Source: Sclerotiophoma versabilis
Taxonomy: Eukaryota; Ascomycota; Dothideomycetes; Pleosporales; Didymellaceae
Reading direction: 5' to 3'
DNA length: 64,000 bases
Assembly: GCA_012274445.1 (NCBI GenBank)
Contig: JAAROD010000090.1
Coordinates: 310,001 to 374,000, forward strand
The notes below the pieces were generated by a model. That model saw only the letters and a list, made by a program, of their open reading frames with translations, did no database searches and was not told where the DNA came from. Below, piece after piece: positions 21,508-32,142 of the stretch (position 1 is the first letter of the stretch; each line of letters begins with the position of its first letter). The position numbers and the translations under genes were made by a program.

Positions 21508-23672
21508 GTCGACTACTTTCGGAAGGCATCGCATCGCATAGCGTCGGCGTTTTGGAATTACGCGCAATAAGTGCGACGGGCATACGGGCATGACATGTGA
21601 TAGAAGCGAACATAGGCATTGTATGAGCGATATACCCTAGACATGAATGCATACAAGGACTGTCTTTGCGAGGCATCACACCCTCCTTCATCATCCTTTT
21701 CTTTTGTCACAATAATAGATATGCAAAGATTCTGGTCATTTCCAACTGTATTACAGTGGCATCCAAAACTTTCCTCAAAATCTGGTACGTTCTGCGTCAT
21801 GGATCACCGCTATCCTGTCGCATTCTCCGTTGAAATATCTCTGTGCGGCTTGGTGGCTTACCCCATTGCGACCCGACATGTTACCAGTATCCAAAAAGGC
21901 TCTTGTGAAGAGACATGTGTTCTCTATGTTCCAGCCTGTAAACTCAGAACAGTCAGACTGCGCCAGCATATACGAAGGCTATACGAGAGACGTAAAGGTG
22001 GTGTGTCAAATGTGAGACCGAAAGTGAAGATCAGGAGGGTCATGTTCGTTTCCAGGGCTGCGGACATCTTAATATGGGTTTTGCTTTTCGATATGTCTGA
22101 CCTTCACTTCTCCGGATTTTCTCAAATCCCCCGGGTCGGAGCTGATGCTCTTCAGTGTGTCTTGAGGCAAGCTTAGAACTTTGACTCACTGCATTGTGCT
22201 TCTTCATAAGAACACAACCTGAAGCATATGCAACCCAGGACTTTTCGAGCTGCAAGATCTGGTCCATTAAGAAAAAGTATATCCAAAACATGCCATTTGC
22301 GGCAGAGCGGACGTATCGCCATATTAAAGGCGAGGTCATTTCGGGTCATACTGGAGTTTGGTGTTGCTGGGTCGTTGACACCGTCTCAGGAGAGCAAGTA
22401 CTCAATCCATGCCCTGTTCTCAGCATGAGTGCCAAGCTGCAGCACAAACCCAGTGGCTCAAAAGAGCTCTCTCTCTCTTCAATACACTTGGATCTCTATA
22501 GGTCTAGGGACTAACTCGATCTCTCAGATAGGCTTGCCCTCTGTCCTTTTCGAATTCGATCGCGGACTGCTTCTACTAATTTCCAAGTGAAATGAGGTAC
22601 CAAGGCCTTGGAGAACAATGGAATTGCATGGTGTTACGGGCTTCCCATTACGAGAGTTCAGCGGGCTACACTGCATGTTGCTCGAGCGCTCAAGGGATGA
22701 GAAAGGACGCATGGTTCAAATGCTGACATCAGTGAATGCCTCCACAGCTTGACATAGAGATGACTAGAAACTCTGATGTCTCGTGACTCGTACAACAAGG
22801 TAGCTACCTTTGAGTCGAACATCCAAAAGAAAATGCAGGTACATTAGCCAAGTGGAGCCGTTAGTGTCAATGCCCATGTCAGATTTTAACGAGAGCACAG
22901 CGTCAGTGGGGCTCTTTTAGCGTGTGGTCGTTGGTTGGGCCGCTTCTTCAATTCTGCACTAGTTCGGAAAACATCCGAACTCACGCGTCGTTCACGCGTC
23001 ACCCCTCATAGTCAACCTCTACTCCCGAGTGCTAACACGAAACCAGCATTGAATTCTTCCAGAGATGGCAGTTGCACCTTGTGTCAGTCTAGCCGGTCAT
23101 GCTCCGCATGGCTTGTGGAGGTTGAAGCTTCCTACCCTCCCTTGAGCTGTACCCCCGCCATGCATTCTCAACGGAGCTAAGTATAGCATGTCAACATGGC
23201 AGCATGTATGGAGGGCCAACAGCACGCTATCTAATCTCGGAATACGAAATGCGAGTTTGGTGTGAGCTGACACGTAGAACCTGCCCTGACATTCGGCCTT
23301 TCAAAGGTAATTTCACGCTTTCCTGTACCACCAGGCCAAGCTTTCCTTGAATCTATCGACCCCGCGTAGTTGCGGCTGCCTATCCGAGAATCACCACAAC
23401 CTACTTCGTCTATACCTACCTACCTAGGCAGTCACTCACTGCAGAGGATATTGAATTCCCTTCCGTGTCATCGACCTTGCTTTCAGTCTCACATTCCATG
23501 AGCTTTTGACCGTCATTCTACGCCGGCCTGTCAAGAAATCCTCAGGTACGAGGACATCAGCTGCAACAATGTATCGGACAGGCGCGCATATAAGGCTACC
23601 TGTATGCTCAGACTCGACAGACAGCAGCATTCATCCGATCATCTTTAAAGCACAAGCAAACTTCAACCCAAA
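21508..23672. other. Gene-poor stretch of 2.2 kb
   Basis: A plus-strand frame at 21619-22176 encodes 185 residues with no domain, no codon regularity I can see and no introns. I treat it as chance. The last 300 bp form the promoter of the Thr/Ser-rich gene. Confidence 0.45.
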
Positions 23673-24972
23673 ATGAGAGCAATGGCAATGAACACGACGG
23701 TGGCCGCAGTCGCTGGTTTCAGCACGATGCTGTCTGACTCACGTATTGGTTGCTGGCCTCGAGAGTCTGCTGCTGCTGTCTCTTCAGTTACACGATGCTC
23801 AACCACTTATGGGGCCTCTTCCCCTCCTTGGGGACCGTCTACCGATTACTTCACAAGCACATCATACGCATACAGGACTAAGACGGAGCTCTTAACACCA
23901 AAGCCATTCACTACGAGCGTATCAGTCACTTCAACGTACACGGAGTTCCAAACAGCCCCCAATAACTTGACCAGAACAATCTATACTGATACGTACACTT
24001 GGACGAACTACCTGACAACCACCAAGACTGCTTCTTCGACTTCCGTTGTCACAACGTCCGTTCTCTCAACTTCCACGGTTCCCACACCAGCTGGCTTTAC
24101 TCCGGTGGCAGCTGTTTACCCAGAAGCCACAAAACACGTCGATGACTGGACTGACCGGGACAACTGGAGCGTCGAAGATGCTTACTGGCAGGACGATGGA
24201 TCGCAGCAATGGGCCATAGCTCTCGATGCTCTTCCACCGTCTATACTTTTCGACGCCCTAGAGGCTATGCCTCTAAACACTCCCTCACCTGGCGAGGCCT
24301 CGAAGGTTGATTGCTTAGTCACCATGGTCAGCATCTACGACTCGGGAACCACTACGTCCAAATCGTATGTGTCGCCCCCAACATATACCCGTACAGCGTA
24401 CGTGGCGACCGAGACCGTTACAACGACTGTACGGACCAAGATCTCGCCTACGGAAACTCCGTATACATACTCGATGGCTTCCGCTCTGGAAAGCCGTTCA
24501 TGGTACACGGAAACACGCACAAACACTAAGACTGTAAGTTTTTCTTGGTTACTCGCATGCAGCATTGACTAACTTCCCACAGACCACAACAACAGAATAC
24601 CCATCATCAACAACCACAGTCTACGCTGCCTGCGCCACAGACAACATCGTCGACACCTACAAAGGCTTCCCACTTGATAGGCTCGCTGATGACTGGTACA
24701 GCAAAAACCTCACCATCATTCGCTCTGACTGGAGTGAGGTCAGCAACGCAACGGCTTGCTGCGCCACTGCCGCTGCCCAGCCCAATGCGATCTTCTTCAA
24801 GTATGATGGTGTGTGTGAAGTCTTTGTTGACGATCGCGCTGAAGATGGTTATAACACTAGTGCGAAGACCAATGTTGAGGTATTATACGAGCCAAGGGAA
24901 AGGGGTTGGTGGGGCCCTACATTTGGCAATGGGCCCCGTGGAAGCATCAGCTTCTCTTCTCTGTGGTTGTAG
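23673..24972 (+). CDS. Thr/Ser-rich cell-surface or secreted protein, 416 aa
   Basis: Exons 23673-24533 and 24583-24972 (1251 nt; 49-bp intron with GTAAGT donor). Long Thr/Ser/Tyr-rich segments (for example TSTSYAYRTKTELLT and YTDTYTWTNYLTTTKTASST) suggest heavy O-glycosylation. Between them lies a less repetitive acidic and tryptophan-containing block (DDWTDRDNWSVEDAYWQDD). After the intron a Cys-containing module starts YAACATDNIVDTYKG and continues to NATACCATAAAQPNAIFF and GVCEVFVDD. That spacing resembles small PAN/apple-like modules in fungal surface proteins. The N-terminus (MRAMAMNTTVAAVAGFS) is only a weak signal peptide and there is no GPI-type C-terminus. Function unknown. Confidence 0.7.
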
Positions 24973-25348
24973 AGCGGTCTACCAGGCTGCTGGTTTTGGT
25001 GCTCGGGCCTCTGAATTAGTTCTTTGGTTTTCTCAAACTTTTGATTAATCGTGCTGCCGAGGCTTTGCGTTCCGTTTCTCTAAGCATCTTTCACTGATAG
25101 TGCAGGCTAGAGGTGCTCCGATTCTCTTGATGGCAGCGTGGCTCCTTCGGGACCTTCCTGCATTAGCAATGCTATATTGCCTTCACTACTCCTCTGGTCA
25201 GCATGTCTGAATTTCTCAGCTTATTTGAACCCCGAGGTTTTATTCATGTTGCACGGTGTTGATGGAAATGTTAAAAAGAAGCTGTCCAAAATTCAGTGCA
25301 TACAGTGAATGCTAATTGAGACTCGACATACGTGCACCCTTATCCTCC
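24973..25348. other. Intergenic region between convergent genes
   Basis: Shared 3' region. No feature seen. Confidence 0.6.
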
Positions 25349-25963
25349 TTACTCCCCCGCTTTCCTGATGCATAATACCCACAGAACGAATCCAAGAATG
25401 CAAATGAAGATGAATATAAGCCCAGAGACCAATGCAACTGTCTTGCCTGTAGATCGAGTCCGTTCGTCCATGATATCTGGCAGAGGTGGATAGGCAACAG
25501 ATTCAGATGTATGAAGGGTCGACATCGTCGGCGGAAAGGCGAAAGAGGTGGCATCAGATAAGGTGGATATCGGTGTGGTTACTTCTACATCGCCCGTTGG
25601 AAGCAAACCAAGGCTAGAGATGAAAGCCGTAGATTTCACTTTCGCAGTAAGTTGCTCACACATTCTGACCTCGTCCGCTTTGCCATCGCAATATCGTAAC
25701 GCTTCCAGCGTTTTCAAATCTCTCATATGGGTTTCTAGACTTTGCAGTGCAGCGGCTAGTACTGTTCCCTGCGCTATTGCCTCGACATGTGACAGAAGGG
25801 CTTTTTGTACGTTGTCGTTTTCCCGATTCCATTTCGATGCAACGTAAAATGACCATGGTGCCCAAACGCCGAAGGTAACTGCGGTTGCGAACCCGAGAGT
25901 TTTGAGAGCAAAGTCAACCTTGGCGGCCCAACGTGGGCTTGCAATATCTACACCGTGCAGCAT
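25349..25963 (-). CDS. Uncharacterised protein with two membrane segments, 204 aa
   Basis: Minus strand, single exon. One hydrophobic segment near residues 20-45 (TLGFATAVTFGVWAPWSFYVA) and a second, long one near the C-terminus (VALVSGLIFIFICILGFVLWVLCI). Between them are a helical stretch with a Cys pair (RYCDGKADEVRMCEQL) and a Pro/Ser/Thr-rich stretch. The N-proximal segment followed by KWNREND resembles small fungal membrane proteins that I cannot name. The even composition and two clean helices argue for a real gene. Confidence 0.55.
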   Translation of the reverse strand: MLHGVDIASPRWAAKVDFALKTLGFATAVTFGVWAPWSFYVASKWNRENDNVQKALLSHVEAIAQGTVLAAALQSLETHMRDLKTLEALRYCDGKADEVRMCEQLTAKVKSTAFISSLGLLPTGDVEVTTPISTLSDATSFAFPPTMSTLHTSESVAYPPLPDIMDERTRSTGKTVALVSGLIFIFICILGFVLWVLCIRKAGE

Positions 25964-27411
25964 GGACGTAGCGATGGAAGTTTTTGTGAAATGAATTGTC
26001 CAGTCATCAATCGCCCTGCGTTGAAAGTGTCGAGATGTCTGATTACAGCGCGATGGATTACGTCAATGGTGAGATGGTCTCTGCCGCTAGGGTTTGTTGT
26101 TATGGGAATATTTACGAATGCCAATTCTGGTGGGCGCGGTCGCCATATGTTTGATGATCTCTTTGACAAGGATCTCACACCTACTTTGTAGCAGCTTTGT
26201 CATTGAGGGAGGCAGCTCCCTTCGCTTCAAGGCATGGCATAGCTGACAGCTGAAGACAAGTCGAGTTCTTAGAGGCCGTGTAGCCGAAGTGTGAGCTGGC
26301 GGCATGCGAATTCACCAATTGCAACCACTCCGAGCCTCCAAAGCGAGATCTCTCGCTTGTGCATGCATTGCTGAACCCTTGTGCGCGCACTTTTGAGCAT
26401 CGATGAGGGTAATCATGCAGTACAACACGCTACGAATGGATTAGGCAATCGCACACATTTGTAGATTGGATGATCTTCGGATCCCACACGTGGGGATGCG
26501 GTTATTCATTTACCCTCAGTAAGATAGCCTTCGGGCCCAAATCTGCCTGATGACGTCACACTCTGCACCCATACCTGCTCTCTACGTTGAAAAATGTTGC
26601 TCAGGAGGATCGTAGTTTTTATTCGCAATCAAACAAGTCCTTCCGTTTTGACAATAGGATCACCGCAGAGACGTGTCAGATTTGAGTGCAGATTTGCACC
26701 TGTCCGAGTGTAAAGCCTTTTCAACCGACTTTATATGTAGTTTCTTGACAGTGCATCTGTTTCCTTTCGGAAATTAGTTCTCCTATCGTCTTATGGGGCC
26801 TGTCTGACTCAGCTCCTGAAAAGAGTAGAGAAATGTTTTGTGCTGCCATGCCGCTTTTTTCTTTTCTCAATTTAAGATGAAGTTAGTGTTGGTTAGATGT
26901 GTATATCTTCAACATCTAGACTGAACAAAAATTGTTTCTCCAGTGAAGCCATCTTCTGCGGACTAAAACCTATTCAATTTTGCCGTGTGTCTATGAAATT
27001 CCTGATGATCTGTATGCTATGGTGTTGGAGATCTCCGAGTACCTCCGCATCTACCCTATGTGCTGCTGTTGAGTCACGCGACATTGATGTTGTTTCTGAC
27101 TCTGTTGCTTCTAACATCATGACACCTTCCATCGTGGGCTGTATCCATCACAAAATCTGAAGGTATCGATGAAACCTTTAGATCTGCTCTGCTTTGGTCG
27201 TCACCGAAAATATCAGGAGAGAAATACTTGTCTCCGAGGGAAGGGATTGGGCAATCTAGCTATCAGGGGCTCATATCATCAAAGTTCTTTGGTAACAACA
27301 TACCAGGCTTGTACTTTCAAAAAAAGCATGAAGTGCAATTCTGCTTAAGTAAAGACAAGGGTATCTACGATATAACGCTCGAATGCAGGCGCGAACGAAT
27401 CTACATGGTAA
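25964..27411. other. Gene-poor stretch of 1.4 kb
   Basis: Short frames on both strands. None has a domain, signal or plausible splice partner. Confidence 0.5.
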
Positions 27412-28395
27412 TCACATCATGCTCATCAGCACACTCACCATGCCCATCGCAACGACTGCAGCTAGGTTAACACTGAGCATACCTGCGCCTGAGCCTTCGC
27501 CCTTCTGGCCTTCTTTGAAGCTGTCGCCCATGTACAGCGCGCCAAGCTCTGTAAGGCCGCCATCATCGTCAAACAACGCCACACCATCGCCAGTCCATTC
27601 ATTGGCGTCATCCGTTCGGAATGCACCGAACCAGGCGTATCGTTCGACATAGTCGAGTCCATCTAGGTATGGTAGTGTCTGGTTCATCATGCTCACCGTA
27701 GCGTCGGCAGACTGTTGTGGCAGGCCCATTTCGGTTACCCAGATCTTGAGATTCGAATCATTTGTCGAGTTGGTGTTGTAAAACTCATCAAGCGTCCCTA
27801 GCCAGCTTGCAAGTCCGCCGAAGTCGCCATACCAATGCGCAGCGATGAAGTCTGTCGGGCAGCCGTTTTCAGGGTCGATGTCGAAACAAGATGAGTTAAA
27901 AGACCTCAGCCACTCCAGACCGTTGCCCGAGCCAGTGGTTGAAGGGTGGCTGATTTTCCAGTTTCTTCCGCCTTTCGAGCCGTTCCTGAAAGGCACGACA
28001 TAGTCGATATACGCTTTTGCTGCTTCTTCCGGACTAATGCTTGATCCACCACTGCCTGTGGTTCCATCCGGTTCATTGAACGAGAGCAGGTGTGTGCTCG
28101 ACTTGTCAAGACCACTGATAACTTGCTCAGTTCTGCTGTCTTCTGTGGCATCGATACCATGGATCATAGGAATGAACTCAAGTGAGCCAGTAGGTATCAG
28201 GTCGGTGCTTGGGGAAGGACTCCAGTTGTAGTACCACGCCAATGGACTGTTGTCCGACGATAACAGCTTGTTGTCTGGGTCGTGGCTATCTCCTATGAAG
28301 GCAAACCCTCTCTTACTGTCTTTTGCTTGTGTGGTGGCGAGGAGGCTGAGGGCTAGTGCACCTAGTATCCGTGAACGAGGTCGGAAAGCGGACAT
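27412..28395 (-). CDS. GH128 glucanase (Asl1-like), GPI-anchored, 327 aa
   Basis: Minus strand, single exon. Signal peptide MSAFRPRSRILGALALSLLATTQA. The mature protein opens KRGFAFIGDSHDPD and shows the glycosyl-hydrolase catalytic-core (Glyco_hydro_cc) pattern: AWYYNWSP, EFIPMIHG, LLSFNEPDG (candidate acid/base Glu), DFIAAHWYGDFGG, KIWVTEMGLPQQ (candidate nucleophile Glu) and YAWFGAFR. The C-terminus is GEGSGAGMLSVNLAAVVAMG followed by a hydrophobic tail, typical of a GPI-anchor signal with a small-residue omega site. It is expected to cut or remodel beta-1,3-glucan at the cell wall. Confidence 0.88.
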   Translation of the reverse strand: MSAFRPRSRILGALALSLLATTQAKDSKRGFAFIGDSHDPDNKLLSSDNSPLAWYYNWSPSPSTDLIPTGSLEFIPMIHGIDATEDSRTEQVISGLDKSSTHLLSFNEPDGTTGSGGSSISPEEAAKAYIDYVVPFRNGSKGGRNWKISHPSTTGSGNGLEWLRSFNSSCFDIDPENGCPTDFIAAHWYGDFGGLASWLGTLDEFYNTNSTNDSNLKIWVTEMGLPQQSADATVSMMNQTLPYLDGLDYVERYAWFGAFRTDDANEWTGDGVALFDDDGGLTELGALYMGDSFKEGQKGEGSGAGMLSVNLAAVVAMGMVSVLMSMM

Positions 28396-29174
28396 CTTCT
28401 ATAATTGTCGAAGTATAACCTGAAAGACAGAAAGCAAGCAGGAACCCGCGCGAATATGTACAAGGGAATCTCAATAGAAGCATCAAGTGGCGCATGGGTA
28501 AGTCGGATATATAGTCCATTCACAGCGTTAACAAGATGCGGCGATGCACATGGGTGTGCTGGGCTTGCGTCATGATGGTTATGGTCCGAAAAACTTGGCA
28601 GGCGCCGAGGGGCAAGATAAGGGCCGTCATCGAGTCAGAAGGAAGGAGCGAATACCATAGTCATACGACATCTGGGGCGGGCATAGATACTGTAGTACTG
28701 CTTTGGTGAAGTCGTGATGTGTTGCGAGTATTGAGAATGCTGGTTCGAAAGTTGGCTAGGATCGGATGTGTACTAGCGCCATCAGCCAAATTTCATGGGG
28801 GATATGCGATTAGTGACAGTTGCCATTCGACGTCAGATCCTGGTCGTACAAGTCAGATACTGATCTCAAATATGTAGATGCGAGGATGGAGAAGGTTCAT
28901 AATACATTGCATTAAGTGCTAGGAAGGTCGTGAGCATGCAATGGCGGTACACGTCAAATTTGCGTACACATGCAGAGAGAGCGCTGAGTTTGGGAATCAG
29001 GCCGTGGCCCTGTTTGTTTAACGACCAGACACCGGAGAAATCGAATTCCCAATCATGCACACATGATGAGTGAGTATGAAAGACCCTATAATTCATCGCT
29101 CATTGACTCCTAGACCCTGCCCATGCCTTGTCCTTTTGTCTTCGCTTAAACTTCAACACCTCTCCTGGACCTGC
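28396..29174. other. Intergenic region
   Basis: Promoter of the GH128 gene and 3' region of RPL17. Nothing else seen. Confidence 0.6.
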
Positions 29175-30006
29175 TTACGCAGCGGTGATGGCCTTGCGGA
29201 CCTCACGGCCACGCTGCCTGGAGTTCAATCGGCGCTCGACGGTCTGGGCGGACTTCTGGACAACCTCGGCACCCTCGGTGAGGATGAGCTCGATGTGGGA
29301 GGGGTTGGACATGTAAGGGTTGATCTACGCGCTATTAGAGCCAGAGCTGTGGGTGTGAAGTAGTGGTACGTACACGACCGTGGGCACGGTAAGTGCGCCT
29401 GCGCTGCTTGGGGGCCTGGTTGACCTGGATGTGCTTGACAATCAAGTTGGCAGTGTCGAGACCCTTGGTGTCGGCGTTGGCCTCAGCGTTCTTGAGGAGA
29501 CCGAGAAGGATCTCGGCGGACTTGACGGGCCAGCGGGCCTTGGAGACACCGAAAGCCTTGCCTGCGGGAGTCAGCCATTGCCCATGTAAAATTCGATCCA
29601 CGAGTGCGACGCATTGCAATCCCATGTGCAGCGCAATCTCCTCTTCCAATGCTTTCCGGTTTCTAGGACCAGTCCATGCATCCTTTCATGCGTTATGGAG
29701 AATCACTCACCCTGGGCGGTGCGTCCAGTGCTGCCGGCGTAGCGCCTCATGGGAACGGCCTCCTTGTGCTCCAAGACGTTACCGAGGTAGGTGAGGGCGC
29801 GCTCGAGCTTCCATCCGTTGATGGCCTGGGCGGTCTCGCGGGTGTTCTTGAAGGAGACACGGAGGTAGGAACCGCGAGCGCGGGCGCTCTTTGCGTTGTC
29901 GAGGGTGGATGCTCCGTAACGAACCTGCGGGCAGCAATTAATTTCGGGTTCGAGACATGCAGCAGCTCCTCTGCGAGCAATGCGACGGCGGGCGACAACT
30001 CACCAT
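29175..30006 (-). CDS. RPL17: 60S ribosomal protein L17 (uL22), 184 aa
   Basis: Minus strand, exons 30006-30004, 29924-29711, 29561-29374 and 29324-29175 (555 nt). The first coding exon is only the ATG. The 79-bp intron begins right after it and the protein then reads M-VRYGASTLDNAKSARARGS. All four exons match the L17 family: LRVSFKNTRETAQAINGW, AVPMRRYAGSTGRTAQ, KAFGVSKARWPVKSAEILL, HIQVNQAPKQRRRTYRAHGR, INPYMSNPSHIELILTE, and SRQRGREVRKAITAA. The length of 184 aa equals that of the yeast protein. It lines the nascent-peptide exit tunnel of the large subunit. It is transcribed away from the fibrillarin gene over a 276-bp gap. The second intron (149 bp) is the longest but holds no snoRNA boxes I could find. 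Confidence 0.97.
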
Positions 30007-30282
30007 TTTGGCGGGCGATGAGTCCTGTGTTGTTAGTCGACGAGCAATGTCAGGCGGTCGAAGAGGGTTCGATGAGCAAAATCGCAAGTGCGGACTGTGA
30101 AGCGAGGCGCTCGGGCCAGCGCAAACAGGGATGAGTGCTTGGCGCCATTCGAATTTTGGTGTTAGCGCGGTGAGCTCGCAGAGAAATTCTCGAACTTTGA
30201 ACTTTGACGCTCTCTCGCCTTACGACTGCACCGTTGCACATTTACAATTCCACGTACCCTCTTCTTCATCCAATAATTAGCA
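30007..30282. promoter_or_regulatory. Shared promoter of RPL17 and NOP1 with GATGAG (PAC-like) elements
   Basis: 276 bp between the two start codons. GATGAG occurs three times on the plus strand: within GCGATGAG at 30015-30022, at 30071-30076 and at 30130-30135. GCGATGAG is the core of the PAC element of yeast ribosome-biogenesis genes. A CT-rich stretch precedes the NOP1 start. Confidence 0.5.
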
Positions 30283-31476
30283 ATGGCTTTCACACCCAGG
30301 TACGACTCCATCCATGTTAAGGTCGAGCATACCTGCCATTGCGCTGCAGCTGGGATGCGCAGCTAGTTTCTCGAGACGACAGCTGCTTTATTGCGACAGC
30401 TGCTCGAAAAAATATCTGCGCATACCTAATCACTGCGCACTGCACTTGCAGACTTTGATCAACCATTTTTAATGCACAACTAACACAACGTAGAGGTGGA
30501 CGTGGCGGTGGTGACCGTGGTGGTCGTGGAGGCTTCACTCCCCGTGGTGGACGTGGCGGTGCTCGCGGTGGCGGTCGCGGTGGCTTCGGCGGCGACCGTG
30601 GTGGCCGTGGAGGTGCTCGTGGTGGTGCTCGCGGAGGCCGTGGTGCTCCTCGCGGTGGTGGACGTGGCGGTGCTCGCGGCGGAGCTCGCGGCGGAGCGTA
30701 AGTCTAATATCGAAACATCCAAGAACATGCAATTAACAGTCTGCAGCAAGGTCATCGTTGAGCCTCATCGTCACGCCGGTGTCTTCGTTGCCCGCGGAAA
30801 GGAGGATCTCCTCGTCACCAAGAACTTGACCCCCGGTGAGAGTGTCTACGGCGAGAAGCGCATCAGTGTTGGTGCCGAGAAGGCCGAGGGCAGCGACGAT
30901 GCCGCTCCCTCTGCTGTCGAGTACCGTGTCTGGAACCCTTTCCGTTCCAAGTTGGCCGCTGGTATTCTCGGTGGTGTCGACAACATCTACATGGGCCCTG
31001 GCTCCAAGGTCCTCTACCTCGGTGCTGCCTCTGGTACCTCCGTCTCTCACGTTGCTGATATCGTTGGCCCTGAGGGAACCGTCTTCGCTGTCGAGTTCTC
31101 CCACCGCTCCGGTCGTGATCTGATCAACATGGCCACCCACCGCACAAACGTCATCCCCATTGTCGAGGATGCCCGTCACCCTCTCAAGTACCGTATGCTC
31201 GTCGGCATGGTCGACTGCATCTTCGCCGATGTTGCCCAGCCAGATCAGGCCCGTATCGTCGGTCTCAACGCTGGTCTTTTCCTGAAGGTTGGCGGCGGTA
31301 TCGTCATCTCCATCAAGGCCAACTGTATCGACTCAACTGCCGCTCCTGAGGCTGTCTTCGCCCAGGAAGTCGCCAAGCTGAGGGAGATGGGCATCAAGCC
31401 TAAGGAGCAGCTTACCCTTGAGCCCTTCGAGCGTGACCACGCCATGGTCGTCGGTGTCTACCATCGCTCGCAGTAG
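30283..31476 (+). CDS. NOP1: Fibrillarin, box C/D snoRNP 2'-O-methyltransferase, 316 aa
   Basis: Exons 30283-30299, 30494-30697 and 30747-31476 (951 nt). Exon 1 encodes MAFTPR. Exon 2 is almost entirely a glycine-arginine-rich domain (repeats of RGG and RGGARGG). Exon 3 carries the Rossmann methyltransferase: KVIVEPHRHAGVFVARGKED, YLGAASGTSVSHVADIVGP (SAM-binding), FAVEFSHRSGRDL, VEDARHP, DCIFADVAQPDQARI, and KANCIDST near the C-terminus. It ends HAMVVGVYHRSQ. Length and order fit fungal Nop1 exactly. It acts in the nucleolus with Nop56/Nop58/Snu13 in guide-directed rRNA methylation. The 194-bp first intron is unusually long for this window, but I found no box C/D motifs in it. Confidence 0.97.
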
Positions 31477-31717
31477 AATGTTCATATGATATTGTTGTTT
31501 TGTTAATGATACATGGGCATATACCTGTACTTCTGGGATGGAATCGGCGTTAGGGGGCACTGGAGCTCAAACTATCTACCAAAAGGCTTGGATGAATCTA
31601 TTTCTTAACGTTCACTGAGATTTGCCATTCATTGAGTGACTTTGAGACTCCTGTAAAACTGCTTGCGCCGACACTGTTGGAGCAGACATACCGCTTCAAA
31701 GACCAGCAGCACGCTGC

Positions 31718-32142
31718 TCATCCACTCTTCTTCGGCCACCCCCAAATAAAATCGCACCTCACACTACTCAGCTCGTTATCAAATTTATACTTTGTGAAGT
31801 CGCCGATCCCCGGATTTGTAAATGGGATCGCTTTCCCGCGACAACTGCGTTCTCTACTTATCGTCAGCGCCCATGCATGCTAATAGCCCTTTCGGTCACT
31901 TACGAATACAGTGTACAAAATGTCCCATCATCCGGCCCCGCACTCGACACATTGTCGTTGAAAGCTTTCTCCATGTTGTAGCATCCCCCAACCGACAGTT
32001 TGATGTTCTTACAGTTGCCAGCCCACGCTTTTTCGGTGCAGACGTAGAGATGGGTCTTCGAGTCGGCGCGCGACTCGAGGGTTGAGGTCGCCAGAGCGGT
32101 AGCAGTGAAGAGGCAGAGTACGATGGAGAGCGCGGTTGGCAT
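31718..32142 (-). CDS. Small secreted six-cysteine protein, 121 aa
   Basis: Minus strand, exons 32142-31904 and 31844-31718 (366 nt). The first exon seems to end in a stop just after CTLYS, but a GTAAGT donor precedes it. Splicing 59 bp (31845-31903) continues the frame to SCRGKAIPFTNPGIGDFTKYKF and a TGA at 31718. Signal peptide MPTALSIVLCLFTATALA, then STLESRADSKTH with a possible pro-region. The mature part has six cysteines (YVC, GNC, GGC, TFC, YSC, VRC). The pattern 'W-G-C...L..C.N......SS.GPD.GT.C.L' is common in fungal small secreted proteins. Candidate effector or surface protein. It converges on NOP1. Confidence 0.7.

Noticed and set aside
21619..22176. Plus-strand 185-residue frame
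   Set aside because: No domain or signal, no neighbours in the same direction to support it, and equally long chance frames exist nearby.
29562..29710. Intron-encoded snoRNA in the long RPL17 intron (and in the 194-bp NOP1 intron)
   Set aside because: Ribosomal and Nop1 introns often host box C/D snoRNAs, but neither intron contains a C box (RTGATGA) paired with a D box (CTGA) near its ends.
30496..30755. Long antisense and alternative frames (Ala/Val- or Ser/Thr-rich) over the start of NOP1
   Set aside because: They are shadows of the GGN/CGN-rich RGG repeat coding region.
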